A stretch of DNA of 64,000 nt, taken from assembly GCA_026770025.1 (NCBI GenBank), contig JAMXDE010000014.1, positions 372,001 through 436,000 of the forward strand, written 5' to 3'. Made by a program: the position numbers and the translations under genes. The DNA comes from Craspedostauros australis (Eukaryota; Bacillariophyta; Bacillariophyceae; Mastogloiales; Achnanthaceae). Shown piece by piece: positions 10,080 to 20,712 of the stretch (positions are counted from its first letter, which is position 1; the number at the start of each line of letters is the position of its first letter). The notes below the pieces were generated by a model. The model had not been told where the DNA came from and did not search any database. It worked only from the letters and a program-made list of their open reading frames with translations.

Positions 10080-13000
10080 ATGTCTTTTGTTCCTGCCCCA
10101 CAGCAGGCGATCGCCGCCAGCGCTAACAATGCTGCTGCTAACACCCCGGTGAATGCCTCCAAGGAGGCCACCGCCGGCAAAGATGAAGAGGAACTCAGCG
10201 TTTTCAACATCCGTACCTTCGATCTGTACTGGGTGGACAGGAAGGCGTTGATGTACAAGGATGGTATCGACAAAGTACGTGCAACGTGTCTCTCTCTCTC
10301 TCTCTGTTCGGTTTTGGTTCGTTGCATCATGTTGCAGTGTGTTGGGATATCTTGCTCTGTGCTGTCTTGGCTTGTCTCTTGCTCCGCTTCATGGCGTTGC
10401 CCAGGACGCACTCAGGACCTTGGCAATATCGTACCCACATGAGATCGGGGGAGCACCAAACAGGATCTGTCGGCAATGTCGATCGTTGATTCCTGGTCAC
10501 AGATGGCGAGATCAATACGACTGGATCTTCGTTGACGACCATCCGCAGATACCCCCGTTCTGGGCACTCCATCCACACTTGCGCCAGCAACGGCGCTGGC
10601 ATGGACGTTGGCATGGAGAAAGATGGGGACGACGACAAGGAAAAGGCAGACAGTAAGGCGTTGAACGATTGATGTCACATCTGCGACTCCTCCAGCCCCA
10701 TCCCGCAGGGGACATCAATGCACCAAGAAACTACAAACATCCACTCCAGCCTGAGATGCGTAAGCCATCAAATGGAAAGATGAGCAAAATTGTGCATCAA
10801 GCGAAGTCGAAAGCCAAGTCAAAAGCCAAATCAAACGTCAAGTCCGCAGATGCATATTGGATGTTATCGGGAAAGATGCACAGATCTTGCTTGCTTCTGA
10901 ACGACACAACAGATCCATACATCGCAGAGTACACTTGTTGTGCACAACCTCGTCAAAGTCATCAGCCAGAATCTCACCTCCGTTCTATTCCTGCTCGCAC
11001 AATCAATCAACCAACCAACCAACCCACCAAACAAAAATGGACAAATGCATACGTCTCATACCTACGTACCGCGCTGTGCTGTTGATTGCACTCACAGACA
11101 TTCGATCGCGAGACCAGGAAGGCCATTGTCACAGTCCGACAGCGCTCGTCCATCCCCATCATCCTTCGAGACATGGCACCGCCACGCGGTTCTATCTTCG
11201 ATCCCACCGAGAAGTGGAACGAGGAGAAGGAACGCCGCCAGATCATTCTGGAAAACGAGGCCGAGAAGAAGGCAGCAGAAGCTGCTCTCGCCAAGGCCTC
11301 AAAGAAGAAGGGAGGCAAGAAGGCCAACGAGAAGAAAAAGTCGACCGCGGACACCATCAAGGAGTCCAACGCCGCCGAGAAGGCCAAGAAGGATCACACC
11401 CGTGATCTGGAGAAGCTGTCCAACCTCCGCACCCTCAAGTCCCTCCAGGAGACCACCTGTGACACCATGAGCGGAAAGATCCACCGCATGATCAAGATGC
11501 TGCACTTGGCGGTCTGCGATCTGCGCCAAGGATTCGTCAACTCCAGCGAGGCCGAGGTCCTCGACATCCTCTGGGCGCTCGAGGAGATGCCCGTCTTCAA
11601 GACTGCTGACGCCGAAGTCGTGGTGGAGAAGGCTGCGAAGAAGGAAGAGAAGAAGTCCGAAAAGAGCGACAAGAAGTCCAAGAAGGACTCCAAAAAAGAC
11701 AAAAAGTCAAAGAAGGACGACAAGAAGGAGAAGGAGGAGAAGAAGATCGTCCTGACCACCGAAGCGCAGTCCTTGAAGAGCCTGTACAAGGACGGAGGCG
11801 ACTCTCGCGGATCCTACAAGGACTCTCTGAAGTACGCCCGCAAGCTGATGGGCGGCAAGGAAAACCTGATCTCCTTCCAGCTCACCGAGATGGCTGACCG
11901 TCTGCCCCCTCTCAGTCGTTACAACCGCAAGTTCCAACTCGAGGACTGGCAGTGCTCCATCCTCGATGCCATCGACCAGAAGAAGTCCGCCGTCGTGTGC
12001 GCACCAACATCGTCCGGAAAGACGCTGCTCAGTACATACACCTGTAGTCACGTCCGCAAGGATGGCACCGGCACCGTGCTCTTCGTCCTCCCCAGCGAGG
12101 TCCTCGTCTGGCAGGTCGCATCCACGTACTACCAATTCTTCAAGGGAAACGTGACTGTCTGCACCGAGCAGATCAATTTCCAGGAAGTCACCGGTGACGC
12201 CCAGGTCTACATCGGCACTCCGCTGGCATTGGAGCGCGCCTTGACCAAGGCCCGTGGATGCGCAGGTGACGAAATGACGAAGGGAGAACGTGAATTCACC
12301 ATCCTCGATGGTGGCTACGGCCAGTTCAACTACCTCGTGTTGGATGAGGTGCATACCTTGAACGGACCAGAGGGTGCAGCCCTCCAGCGCATCATCAAGG
12401 CTTGCAACTGCCCAATCCTCGCCTTGAGCGCGACCATCGGAAACTCGTCCCAGCTTCAGTCTTGGTTCTCCAACGTTGTGAACGAACACTTCGAGGCGAC
12501 CACCGTCGATGCGCCTGCCGAGCCACAGGACGTCATCCTCCGTGAGCACTCTGCTCGGTTCATCAACCTCCAGCGCTATGTCATGTCCGACTACGAGACG
12601 AAGGACGGCAAGAAGCGCAAGAAGCTGGTCAAGCTCCAGCCAGTCGTTGCGATGACCGCGGACCGCTTGAAGAACGAGCCAGAGCTCATCGCTGGTCTCT
12701 CCATGACCCCTGCGGACATGATGGCGTTGTGGAAACGCCTTCGCTCCATGTTCCCATCCACGGCCTTGCAGGAGCTTGACGATCCAGACAACTTCTTCAA
12801 GCAGTACGTGGACCAGACCAACCGCATCACTCTCAACCAAACCAGAGAGTACGAGGCCCACCTGAAGAAGCGTCTCGCGGAGCTCTCTCAATCCCACCCT
12901 GAGCTCTACGAGAACTTGCGCGTGGCTCAAATGCCACCCGCCCTCAAGTCCAACAAGGACGTCAGCGACGAGATGTACGACGTCATGGACCAGCTGCGCC

Positions 13001-14673
13001 AGCAGGAGCTGCTTCCAGCAGTCGCCTTCCAGCTGAATACCTACGGAGCATTCCAGATGTTCAAGACCCTCTTGCACCGTCTCGAGAGCGAGCAGGTTGC
13101 CGAGTTCCCCGAATACCGCAAGGACCTCATCAAGCTCGCCCGTGAGAAGGCGCAGTTGAGAAAGGTGGCCGCTGGAAAGGCCGATCGCAAGAATGCGGCT
13201 GAGGAAGAGGAGGACGCCAAGTCCGGCTTCGTGGATGAATCCCTCATCAAGGAGGACACCACTCGCCCACACGAGAAGTTCGTCCTCACCCCAGCAGGCA
13301 AGCGGATAAACTACAGCGAAGTCGAGGGCATCATCGCCGACATGAAGAAGTCCGGAGAAGATGTCGACATCAACCACGCCCTGATCCGTGGCCTCCGTCG
13401 TGGTATCGCCATCTACACCCAGGAGGTCGGATTCTCGTGCTACCGCCGTCAGGTGCAGATGCTTGCCCAGCAGGGCCGTTTGGCCGTCGTGTTCTCCGAT
13501 GAAGCCTTGGCCTACGGTGTGAACATGCCATTCCGTTCCTGCATCTTCTGCGGTGATATGGGTGACGACTTGACCCCGTTGATCGCGCAGCAGATGCAAG
13601 GCCGCGCTGGACGCCGTGGTATGGACGTCCAGGGCAACATCGTCTACCTCGGCATGGACTGGCCGTACATCGAGAACCTCATGTTGGGTCAGATCAGCCA
13701 GGTTACCGGCAAGGAGCCGCGCTACCCCCTCATGGCGTTGCAGCAGCTTCTCGCAGCTTCCAACGATCCAAACGATACCAAGCACTTCGCTCACGACGAA
13801 GAGGAGAAGGAGAAGTTCGCCTTCGCCATTCGCCGCATGCAGAAGAACTTCAAGTGCTTCCCGTACGTCACCGAACAGCAGATGCAGTGGATGGCCGGCA
13901 GCACCTTGGGCGACTTCTGCGAAAGCAAGACACCCGACAACTACCTTGGTTTGTCGAAGAAGGTCCTCCACAACCTCGGCTACATCCACGAAGATGGAAC
14001 CCTGGCCATGGATCACAACGCCATGACCATGGTGTGGGAGCTGCACGAGTACGGACCGGTCGCCAACCATTTGTGCGCCGTGCTTGACCAGCTGTACCTC
14101 CGCTTCGCCTTCCAGAAGCAAAAGCAGTTCCGCGAGAGCGATGCGACCCAAAACAGCTTCCTCGCTGTGCTCATTCACGTGGTCGACCGTCATCCAGCGA
14201 AGGAGGGTGAAAACAATCTCCAGGAACTCCTGCGCATCACCCCCTCTGATGACGGAAAGGTCGACGAGGATGCGCAAGCCATGTGGTCTGACACCGAGAA
14301 GATCCTCCAACAGCAGAAGGAGCTCATCGACAGCATGGACATCCCGGACGAAGAGAAGGCCAAGATGCACCTGGAGTTGCCTCCCGGAGACGATGCCGTC
14401 GGACCACTCCTCGACACCGGAGTGTACGAGATGCTCGTGTCCAAGCAGAAGGGCTTCGCCGAGGGCCAAGACATCGAACGTCGCAACGAGCTGAAGAACC
14501 GCGTCGTGCGCCTTGGTCACGTGTGCCGCATCGCACACAACAACATCCAGCAGCCGCATGGAAATTACGCCGAGCTCGAGGTGCTTTTCCGTAAGCTGTT
14601 CCAGAACATCAAGTACAGTGTCGCTGACATGATGAAGCAGCTCACTGACCAGCACGATGTCACCGAAGTCTAA
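10080..14673 (+). CDS. DDX60/Ski2-like DExH-box RNA helicase
   Basis: Two exons: 10080-10274 and 11098-14673 (1256 residues), joined at a phase-0 GTACGT...ACAG intron of 823 bases. The helicase core is complete. Motif I APTSSGKT is at about 367-374, the DEVH box at 481-484, and motif III (SAT) in ALSATIGN. Motif V lies near SDEALAYGVNMP, and motif VI QMQGRAGRRG is at about 897-906. The order and the wording around DEVHTL and LSATIGN resemble DDX60 and the wider Ski2 family, which unwind RNA in decay and antiviral pathways. N-terminal to the core is a lysine/glutamate-rich charged region (about 95-310) likely to be disordered or coiled coil. The long C-terminal region (about 980-1256) has no domain I can name. 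The exon-1 start is the only ATG in good context. An unrecognised small exon inside the long intron cannot be ruled out. Confidence 0.85.
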
Positions 14674-15231
14674 ATTTGCACCGTTGTGGACTACCTACAT
14701 ATGATACGCATGGTACTCGTACTCGTACGAGCCGTGGTACATTGGGAGATGGGGTTCTTAGGTACTCTGTGCTCCATACGACGTGCCCGCACACAAGATT
14801 AATCTTCCCTCTCGAGAGAGAGAAAATGATAGCAGAGCAACACTTGTCAGTTCATCTGAGTGTGCTGTATGAACTGTGGTAGCTGTTGCGTCGGCACTGG
14901 AGGTTGTGCGCGCAAAGGCAGACCCTTGATGAGGACCGCACCATGAACTCTGGTTGCAACTGAGCCATCGGACGCCGTCCCGTTTGTTCTCTTGCAAGAT
15001 TCTGAATGGCCACTGCAGCGCTTCGGTCATGTCGGAGGATCTCTCTCGTACAATGCATGCTAATACGAGTAGATTAGAGTAGGAAAGGGCCGCAATGATC
15101 GAAATTGGACATTACGAGGATGGCACCACGTATCATACTAATACTCTACAAGTTTACTGCTGGTCCCATCACATACGAATACAGTCCACTCCAGCCCCCT
15201 TGTCCGTCGACCGACCCAACAGATGGGGACT
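14674..15231. other. Convergent 3' region, helicase and membrane protein
   Basis: 558 bases between two convergent stop codons. I see no gene. TACTCGTA copies lie at 14714 and 14720, about 40 bases past the helicase stop, and TACGAGTA at 15064. Confidence 0.5.
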
Positions 15232-16863
15232 TCAGCGCTTGTAGGTTGCCAGCGACAGGATGATGAAGAGCTCCAGGAAGACCGATTGGAGGAGGACGAA
15301 CCAGGCCCCGATCAACGGTTCCCCAACGATCGACAGGCACGGCTCCTCCGTGACGTCATGGAAATGGGAGCACAGCTTGGTGGGCTCTTGGTTGATGACG
15401 TAGTCGACGACGGGAGCAAATCCCATCGATCCCGCGAAGACGCTGACGGCGAAGACCATGCCGCAGAGCATCGGGTGTATGCAGGAAAGGACGGTGCGGC
15501 AGAGGTTGGAGTAGTCGGGATCCATGGTCCACACGCCGATCGCCAAGCCGGTCGCGACGAGCGGGAGGATGTAGACGGTGAGGACGAGGACGACCTCGAG
15601 GATGAGCATCTGGTACACCGCCGTGCCGGCATCAGAAGCGCGTTGACCGACTAATGCTGGGAACTCCCAGAAGGCGACGTGGAAGACTACGTCGTCCATG
15701 TAATCGGCCGCCAAACCTCCGTACCACACCTCGTACATGGGCAGGAAGAGCGCAGGGAGCCATGCGAGGCACGCGAGCAGGCCAATTTGAAAGACGATGA
15801 AGGAATGGCAGCCCTGGAAGCTGCAGCACATTCCAGATGCGTCGCTGCCATTGCGATTGCCATCGGTGTCGCTGTCCATGTCCCCGAGCAACGGTGCGGC
15901 ATGTTCGTCGCCGACCAAGCGTGGTGATCGGCGATTCTGCCACGGTAGCTGGAAGGCGCTGGCGGGCGGGATGCCGCGCCCCTCCGTCGTGGTGCGGCCG
16001 ATGTACAGCAGCCGCAACCCGCTGCGATATCCCGCGATCCTGAGAACGACGAAGACCCCCAGGGCGCAGAACATGCCCAGCGCGTAGGCCATGATTCCGC
16101 CCTGAGTCTTGTTGTAGAGAACGAGAGTCGTGTCCTCCGTCTCGAGAGTTATGGAGGACATGCCGACGTCCAGGACCATGAGGATGAAGAGCGCCAGCAG
16201 GGAGAAACGAGCCAACCACTCGAAGATCATGCGCGGCATCCGAAAGTCGGTGTTGGAGCTGCGGCCTCCAGCGTGCTGCACGAGCATGCGATCCTTGTGG
16301 TCGCTGTGCGTCCACGTGGGACACAGGATCATACAGACGCAGGGGAGCAGCAACGAGGTGACGATGAGGCAGAGGGCGACGGCGTCGTAACCCGCGCTGT
16401 TCAAGGCGGAGAGGATGGATGCCAGCGTGGACGACCTGAGCTTGAAGGCGGTGAGGCCGTCCAGCATGGGCAGGAACTGCGACTGCCAATCCACAGTGGT
16501 GCGAACGAAGGTGTCGAACCAGGACTTGGCGAAGAAGGAGGCCCAGGTGAACGCGAACTGCAGCACGCACAGCGTCCCCGCTATGACCGTTGCGGTCGAT
16601 GCGCTGCCCGGTGGGATCTGCTGGTGGCGCTGGTTGGACGATGCGATGCCCGCCGTCGGCATGGAGGGCGCGGAGGCCGGACCAGCACCATCCAAGCCCA
16701 TCTCAGCGTTCGGCGGCAGCGACGAGGACATGGTGATCATGCGTTCCAGCGGCGATGCGTTCGCCTCGGCCATCCCTCCTCCGTTCGTGAACATGGACAG
16801 CGACGGTGCTTCATTGTGATCCTCGGGCGAAGCCAGCAGCGGTGGAGGCGCAGACGATGCCAT
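15232..16863 (-). CDS. Eight-span membrane protein, possibly PqiA-like
   Basis: Single-exon protein of 543 residues. The first 90 residues are Ser/Pro/Ala-rich and probably cytosolic. Eight hydrophobic segments follow in two groups of four. Segments 1-4 are near VIAGTLCVLQFAF, ALCLIVTSLLLP, FSLLALFILMVLD and YALGMFCALGVFVV. Segments 5-8 are near FQIGLLACLAWLP, LEVVLVLTVYILP, MVFAVSVFAGS and WFVLLQSVFLELF. The 4+4 arrangement, and the loop WLARFSLLALFILMVLDVG in particular, recall the duplicated PqiA (paraquat-inducible protein A) membrane domain. The cysteine ribbon of bacterial PqiA is not visible. Substrate, compartment and function are unknown, and the PqiA link is tentative. The ATG at 16863 is the first in frame; the promoter is shared with the divergent PPR gene. 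Confidence 0.8.
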   Translation of the reverse strand: MASSAPPPLLASPEDHNEAPSLSMFTNGGGMAEANASPLERMITMSSSLPPNAEMGLDGAGPASAPSMPTAGIASSNQRHQQIPPGSASTATVIAGTLCVLQFAFTWASFFAKSWFDTFVRTTVDWQSQFLPMLDGLTAFKLRSSTLASILSALNSAGYDAVALCLIVTSLLLPCVCMILCPTWTHSDHKDRMLVQHAGGRSSNTDFRMPRMIFEWLARFSLLALFILMVLDVGMSSITLETEDTTLVLYNKTQGGIMAYALGMFCALGVFVVLRIAGYRSGLRLLYIGRTTTEGRGIPPASAFQLPWQNRRSPRLVGDEHAAPLLGDMDSDTDGNRNGSDASGMCCSFQGCHSFIVFQIGLLACLAWLPALFLPMYEVWYGGLAADYMDDVVFHVAFWEFPALVGQRASDAGTAVYQMLILEVVLVLTVYILPLVATGLAIGVWTMDPDYSNLCRTVLSCIHPMLCGMVFAVSVFAGSMGFAPVVDYVINQEPTKLCSHFHDVTEEPCLSIVGEPLIGAWFVLLQSVFLELFIILSLATYKR

Positions 16864-17578
16864 GCTTTCGTTCTTGCCTCCTCTGATGATGGCGGTCTTG
16901 CCAATCTTCCTTCTTCACCACTCTTGTCGGCCGTCTCCCGTTCGTTAATGTGCTGATGATTGATTGATTGATTGTTGATCGATTGATTGTTGATCGATTG
17001 TTGATCGATCCCTCGCTTGCTCTCTTCGTGTTGGTATGAACACTCGACGACTCTTGATCGTACTGTGCGGATAGGAGTCCTATAGTATTATGGCACAGTC
17101 TAAGTGCTCGTCAGGGCGAAAGGTATGATCTCTCTCGATGTTTCTTGCTTGCGCCTTCTTCGCCAAGTGGCAATCCACCATGACAAGAAAGAAGACAGCC
17201 AAGACAGAAAATGATCGATCGTTTGTCGTGTCAACAACGTCCACGGTCACTCGTGACTGTTGGGTGCCTTGGTTGTTCGCCTGCGTTCCATTCTTGTTGA
17301 ATCGCGGTTTCGACTTATTTAGTCCTCATAACAACTAGGTTTACGCAAATAGCAAGCATGAGCGAATAAATCAGCCCATTTCAATCATAAAATTATCTCA
17401 CCCAAACTAGCCAAGTTATGAAGGGCATCACCACAAAAACAATGCGACGGCTCTGTGTTTGGAAAAGCACGGCTCCCACCACACATTGTGTGCAGCATCC
17501 ACCCTTGCATTTCGCATTGAACAGAGATACGAGCAGAGGGGAGAGAACGACCCAACATTACCACTCTCAGGCAGCAGT
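16864..17578. promoter_or_regulatory. Divergent promoter with TTGATCGATTGATTG repeats
   Basis: 715 bases between the starts of the membrane protein (-) and the PPR gene (+). Positions about 16950-17010 hold short direct repeats of TTGATTGATTG and TTGATCGATTG. No open reading frame of note begins at ATG. Confidence 0.5.
16950..17010. repeat. TTGATCGATTG/TTGATTGATTG tandem repeats
   Basis: Interleaved copies of TTGATTGA and GTTGATCGATTG, lying about 100-150 bases upstream of the minus-strand membrane protein start. ATCGAT palindromes are spaced at short intervals. Confidence 0.7.
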
Positions 17579-20446
17579 ATGAGGTGTCTGCGCACAGCAG
17601 CAGCAACAACAACACATCGAGTCAGGCAGACGACGAAGCTCCGAGAATGGAAAACGTGCGTTCCCTGCTGCACTTCTGCTCGCTCTGCCGTTCGTGCTGA
17701 CAATGGTGAAGATGATGCGTCGTCCTGTCGCGCCAATGGACACACACTAGAGTCGCCACATTCACAGGTGGCAAGATATGGATGGGCAAGTGCTCTCGGG
17801 AATGGATTCTCCATAATAGACCAACAGGGTGGAGGGAGATGGAGAATGGCGCTATTGCAACGAACATTCTCGACAACCGTGGATGACACCATGGATGGCA
17901 CCATGGATGGCACCGCCAATGCCAACAGCGCGCAAGTTGGGTCGCTTTACGACAGCTGGATAGAAGACGTGAATTATATCCGCAGCCTGGGCGTGGGATC
18001 GTTCACGGAATCCACCTGGCTGGACGTTGACAACCTCATCCGCACTTGGATCTTCGCCATGCCCGAATTCCAGCAACGCAGACCGACCAATGAGCAGCAT
18101 GCGACACAGTTGGCCACGATGATGAATCTCATCTTTGCGCTGTTGGAACGGACGGCCATGGAACCCGCGGTGAGGCTTCCCAATCCTCCAGATGCACTCC
18201 AAGGCGTATTGCAAACCTGGAACATCGTGTTCGCGCGTCAATGCAGAGGTCCCAGAGGCAGGTCGTCTGCATCGGTCGATGGCGTACCCATGCCTCTGGA
18301 AGTCTTCAAGACTGTCGACAGACTGCAGCAATCCTCAAACGGCGCCTTCTTCGTAGATCAGCAAGTGGTCACCAGCATTTTGGAAGTCATGTCCCTGACT
18401 TTCAAGCATGGCATCATCAAAGATTCGAGACCAGGGATGGAGGTTGCGACGAACTTGCTCGTCGATATCACCGAGGCATCGCGGCATAACCCAGCCATCC
18501 AGCCCTCGCTGCGCACATTTGCGGCGTTTATGAACTGTTGCATCCACAGCAACTTGCCCAATGCGGTCGATTTGATGGACGAGGTGTATGCACAGCTAGA
18601 GAAAATGAATCAGGAGGGTTGGGCTCATCTCAAACCCAACGACGTCATCTTCAATTTGCGTCTCAAGATGCATGTCGTTGCTGGTCAGCTAGAGACAGCA
18701 GAGGCGCTGCTCCATCAACATACGAGTATTCAGAGAACGTCAGACGATTACGACGGTATTGACTATGGTGGTGACTCCGATACCTTTCCGGATTGTATCT
18801 CATTCACCACAGTCTTGGATGGTTATGCGACACCGTCCAAAGGCAGACGCAGTGACCCGACTCGTGCGCAAGGGCTCCTCTCCAGAATGCAGCAGCTCTA
18901 CGAAGGCGGCAACGACTTGGTCAAGCCCAATCTCTTCAACTACACCACGGTCATCAAGGCGTGGGCGCTCGCGGGAAACTCTGCGCAAGCAGAGAGCATC
19001 TTCAACCTCCTGCGCGAGTATTCCAACGAGGATCCCGAATTGACGCCCGACACAGCCGTTCACAACACCTTGCTGCTGGCATACGCACGTGCGCGCCAAC
19101 CAGAGAAGGCGCATGCGCTGCTCCTCTCCATGATTGGCGAAGACATGGTCGGATCCGAACAATCACAAGAAGCTCCGCACCGCACACGCGTGGCAATACC
19201 GGATCAACGATCGTTCAACATCGTCATCGCGGCATGGGCGAAGCAGGGTAAGGCGGACATGGCAGAGGCAGTGCTGACGCTCATGCATGACTTGCATCGA
19301 GAAGGGAAGACCGAATCCAAACCTGATGTGGTCTCGTATAATGCGGTTTTGGACGCATGGTCCCGATCCAAGGACAACGACGCGTGGAAACGTGTCGATG
19401 ACATTCTGCAGCACATGCTGAAGAAGTACAGGAACGGTGACAAGTCCATCAAACCGACAATCGTCACGTTGAACTCCGTCATGAAGGGCTTTGCAAAGGC
19501 CGACAACTCAATCAGAGCAGAACGACTTCTAGACGTCATGTTGAATGATGGGGGGTCCTCAGATTTGCCAAAGCCGAACCTGAGGACGTGGAACACCGCC
19601 CTGTCATCATGCTCCCGGCTAGGCAATGTCAACAGCGCCTCAAATATACTAGCGAAGATGCAGAGGAACTCCGTTGCGCCGGACATCATCACGTGCAACA
19701 CCATGCTCGCCTGCCTCTCGCGAAACGGAACAAAGAAAGCGGCAGACCAGGCATTGAAATTCTACGTCAGCATCGTGCAGAACCACAACGTGGAGCCCGA
19801 TCGAATTTCGTTTGAAACGCTGCTAGATGCCATCATCCATGGTGCGGATGTTGGTCAGGCCGAGGAGCTGATCTTGGAATTGTGCCGTGATCCATCGAAG
19901 TATACGCGTGTCAATCCCAACCTCGACATGTTCCACAAAGTTCTGCGAGGATGGGTGAACCAAGGATCTCCGAAACGAGCCGAGTCGTTGCTCCTCAAGA
20001 TGATCGAGCTCTATGAGAATGGTCAGGAAGCCGTGAAGCCAAACCTCAACACGTACAATCGGGTTCTCAGTTGCTGGGCAAAGTCCAATGAGAAGTACAG
20101 CGGCGAACGTGCTCAACTCATCTTGCGCCAAATGAAGATGCTGGAGGCAGATGGCAAGACAGAAATGGCGCCGGACATCATCTCGTACAACACCGTCGTC
20201 AATGCGTGGGCCAACAGCATGGATCCAACTTCGCACCTTCAAATCGAGAGCTTGGTGTTGGAAATGATCATGGCAGGCCGCGAGAAGCTTATGCCGGATG
20301 CTGCGACGTACGGATCGTGGTTGAAGGCGATTTCGAGGCATGAGGATGTGAAGGATCATGTGAAGGACGTCGTGAAGATGATGAAGGTGCACGATTTCTC
20401 ACCTACTGGCTATCTCGAGAAACGAATCGCGGCGCTTTCCAAATAG
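17579..20446 (+). CDS. Pentatricopeptide repeat (PPR) protein, organellar
   Basis: Single-exon protein of 955 residues. The frame is open from 17459 but only through a non-ATG codon, so the ATG at 17579 is taken. It begins MRCLRTAAATTTHRVRQTTK, arginine-rich without acidic residues, as in a mitochondrial presequence. From about residue 240 to the C-terminus there are roughly 12 PPR units of 35-40 residues. They are recognisable by P-[DN]-x3-[YF]-[NT]-x-[VL]-[IL] openings such as PNLFNYTTVIKAW, PDVVSYNAVLDAW, PDIITCNTMLACL, PNLNTYNRVLSCW and PDIISYNTVVNAW. PPR proteins bind single-stranded organelle RNA in a base-specific way and act in cleavage, stability or translation. No DYW, E or SMR domain is seen at the end, so it is a P-class protein. 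Its target cannot be read from here. Confidence 0.9.
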   Translation: MRCLRTAAATTTHRVRQTTKLREWKTCVPCCTSARSAVRADNGEDDASSCRANGHTLESPHSQVARYGWASALGNGFSIIDQQGGGRWRMALLQRTFSTTVDDTMDGTMDGTANANSAQVGSLYDSWIEDVNYIRSLGVGSFTESTWLDVDNLIRTWIFAMPEFQQRRPTNEQHATQLATMMNLIFALLERTAMEPAVRLPNPPDALQGVLQTWNIVFARQCRGPRGRSSASVDGVPMPLEVFKTVDRLQQSSNGAFFVDQQVVTSILEVMSLTFKHGIIKDSRPGMEVATNLLVDITEASRHNPAIQPSLRTFAAFMNCCIHSNLPNAVDLMDEVYAQLEKMNQEGWAHLKPNDVIFNLRLKMHVVAGQLETAEALLHQHTSIQRTSDDYDGIDYGGDSDTFPDCISFTTVLDGYATPSKGRRSDPTRAQGLLSRMQQLYEGGNDLVKPNLFNYTTVIKAWALAGNSAQAESIFNLLREYSNEDPELTPDTAVHNTLLLAYARARQPEKAHALLLSMIGEDMVGSEQSQEAPHRTRVAIPDQRSFNIVIAAWAKQGKADMAEAVLTLMHDLHREGKTESKPDVVSYNAVLDAWSRSKDNDAWKRVDDILQHMLKKYRNGDKSIKPTIVTLNSVMKGFAKADNSIRAERLLDVMLNDGGSSDLPKPNLRTWNTALSSCSRLGNVNSASNILAKMQRNSVAPDIITCNTMLACLSRNGTKKAADQALKFYVSIVQNHNVEPDRISFETLLDAIIHGADVGQAEELILELCRDPSKYTRVNPNLDMFHKVLRGWVNQGSPKRAESLLLKMIELYENGQEAVKPNLNTYNRVLSCWAKSNEKYSGERAQLILRQMKMLEADGKTEMAPDIISYNTVVNAWANSMDPTSHLQIESLVLEMIMAGREKLMPDAATYGSWLKAISRHEDVKDHVKDVVKMMKVHDFSPTGYLEKRIAALSK

Positions 20447-20712
20447 AGTAAAGTGGAGTAGGGAAGGGCAGAGTGGACACGATTGGTGTAGGGCATCCTG
20501 ATTACGTCTTTTCAGCGATTCTCATACGACTAGAATACTATTTGCTCCGTCCTACCCGCAGCGCACGAGCAATGCAGCAGCACAAGCATGCATCCTGGTT
20601 GCGACTTGCATCTCTGCTGGACTTGTTTACGGGTAAGACTACGCTGGGTCATTGTACGAGTGGTCTAGCGCAACGCAGACAATGGCGTGGTTGCAATCCC
20701 GTCGGCAAGGCC
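20447..20712. other. Convergent 3' region, PPR and APEX2-like genes
   Basis: 266 bases between convergent stop codons with nothing further to report. GAGTA runs occur just after the PPR stop codon. Confidence 0.5.

Noticed and set aside
9704-10411. 235-codon minus-strand open frame
   Set aside because: Encodes a poly-cysteine run from the CAA/CAG tract and overlaps exon 1 of the helicase on the other strand.
10327-10638. 103-codon minus-strand frame in the helicase intron
   Set aside because: Antisense in an intron, no domain; the plus-strand coding-like stretch is recorded as a finding instead.
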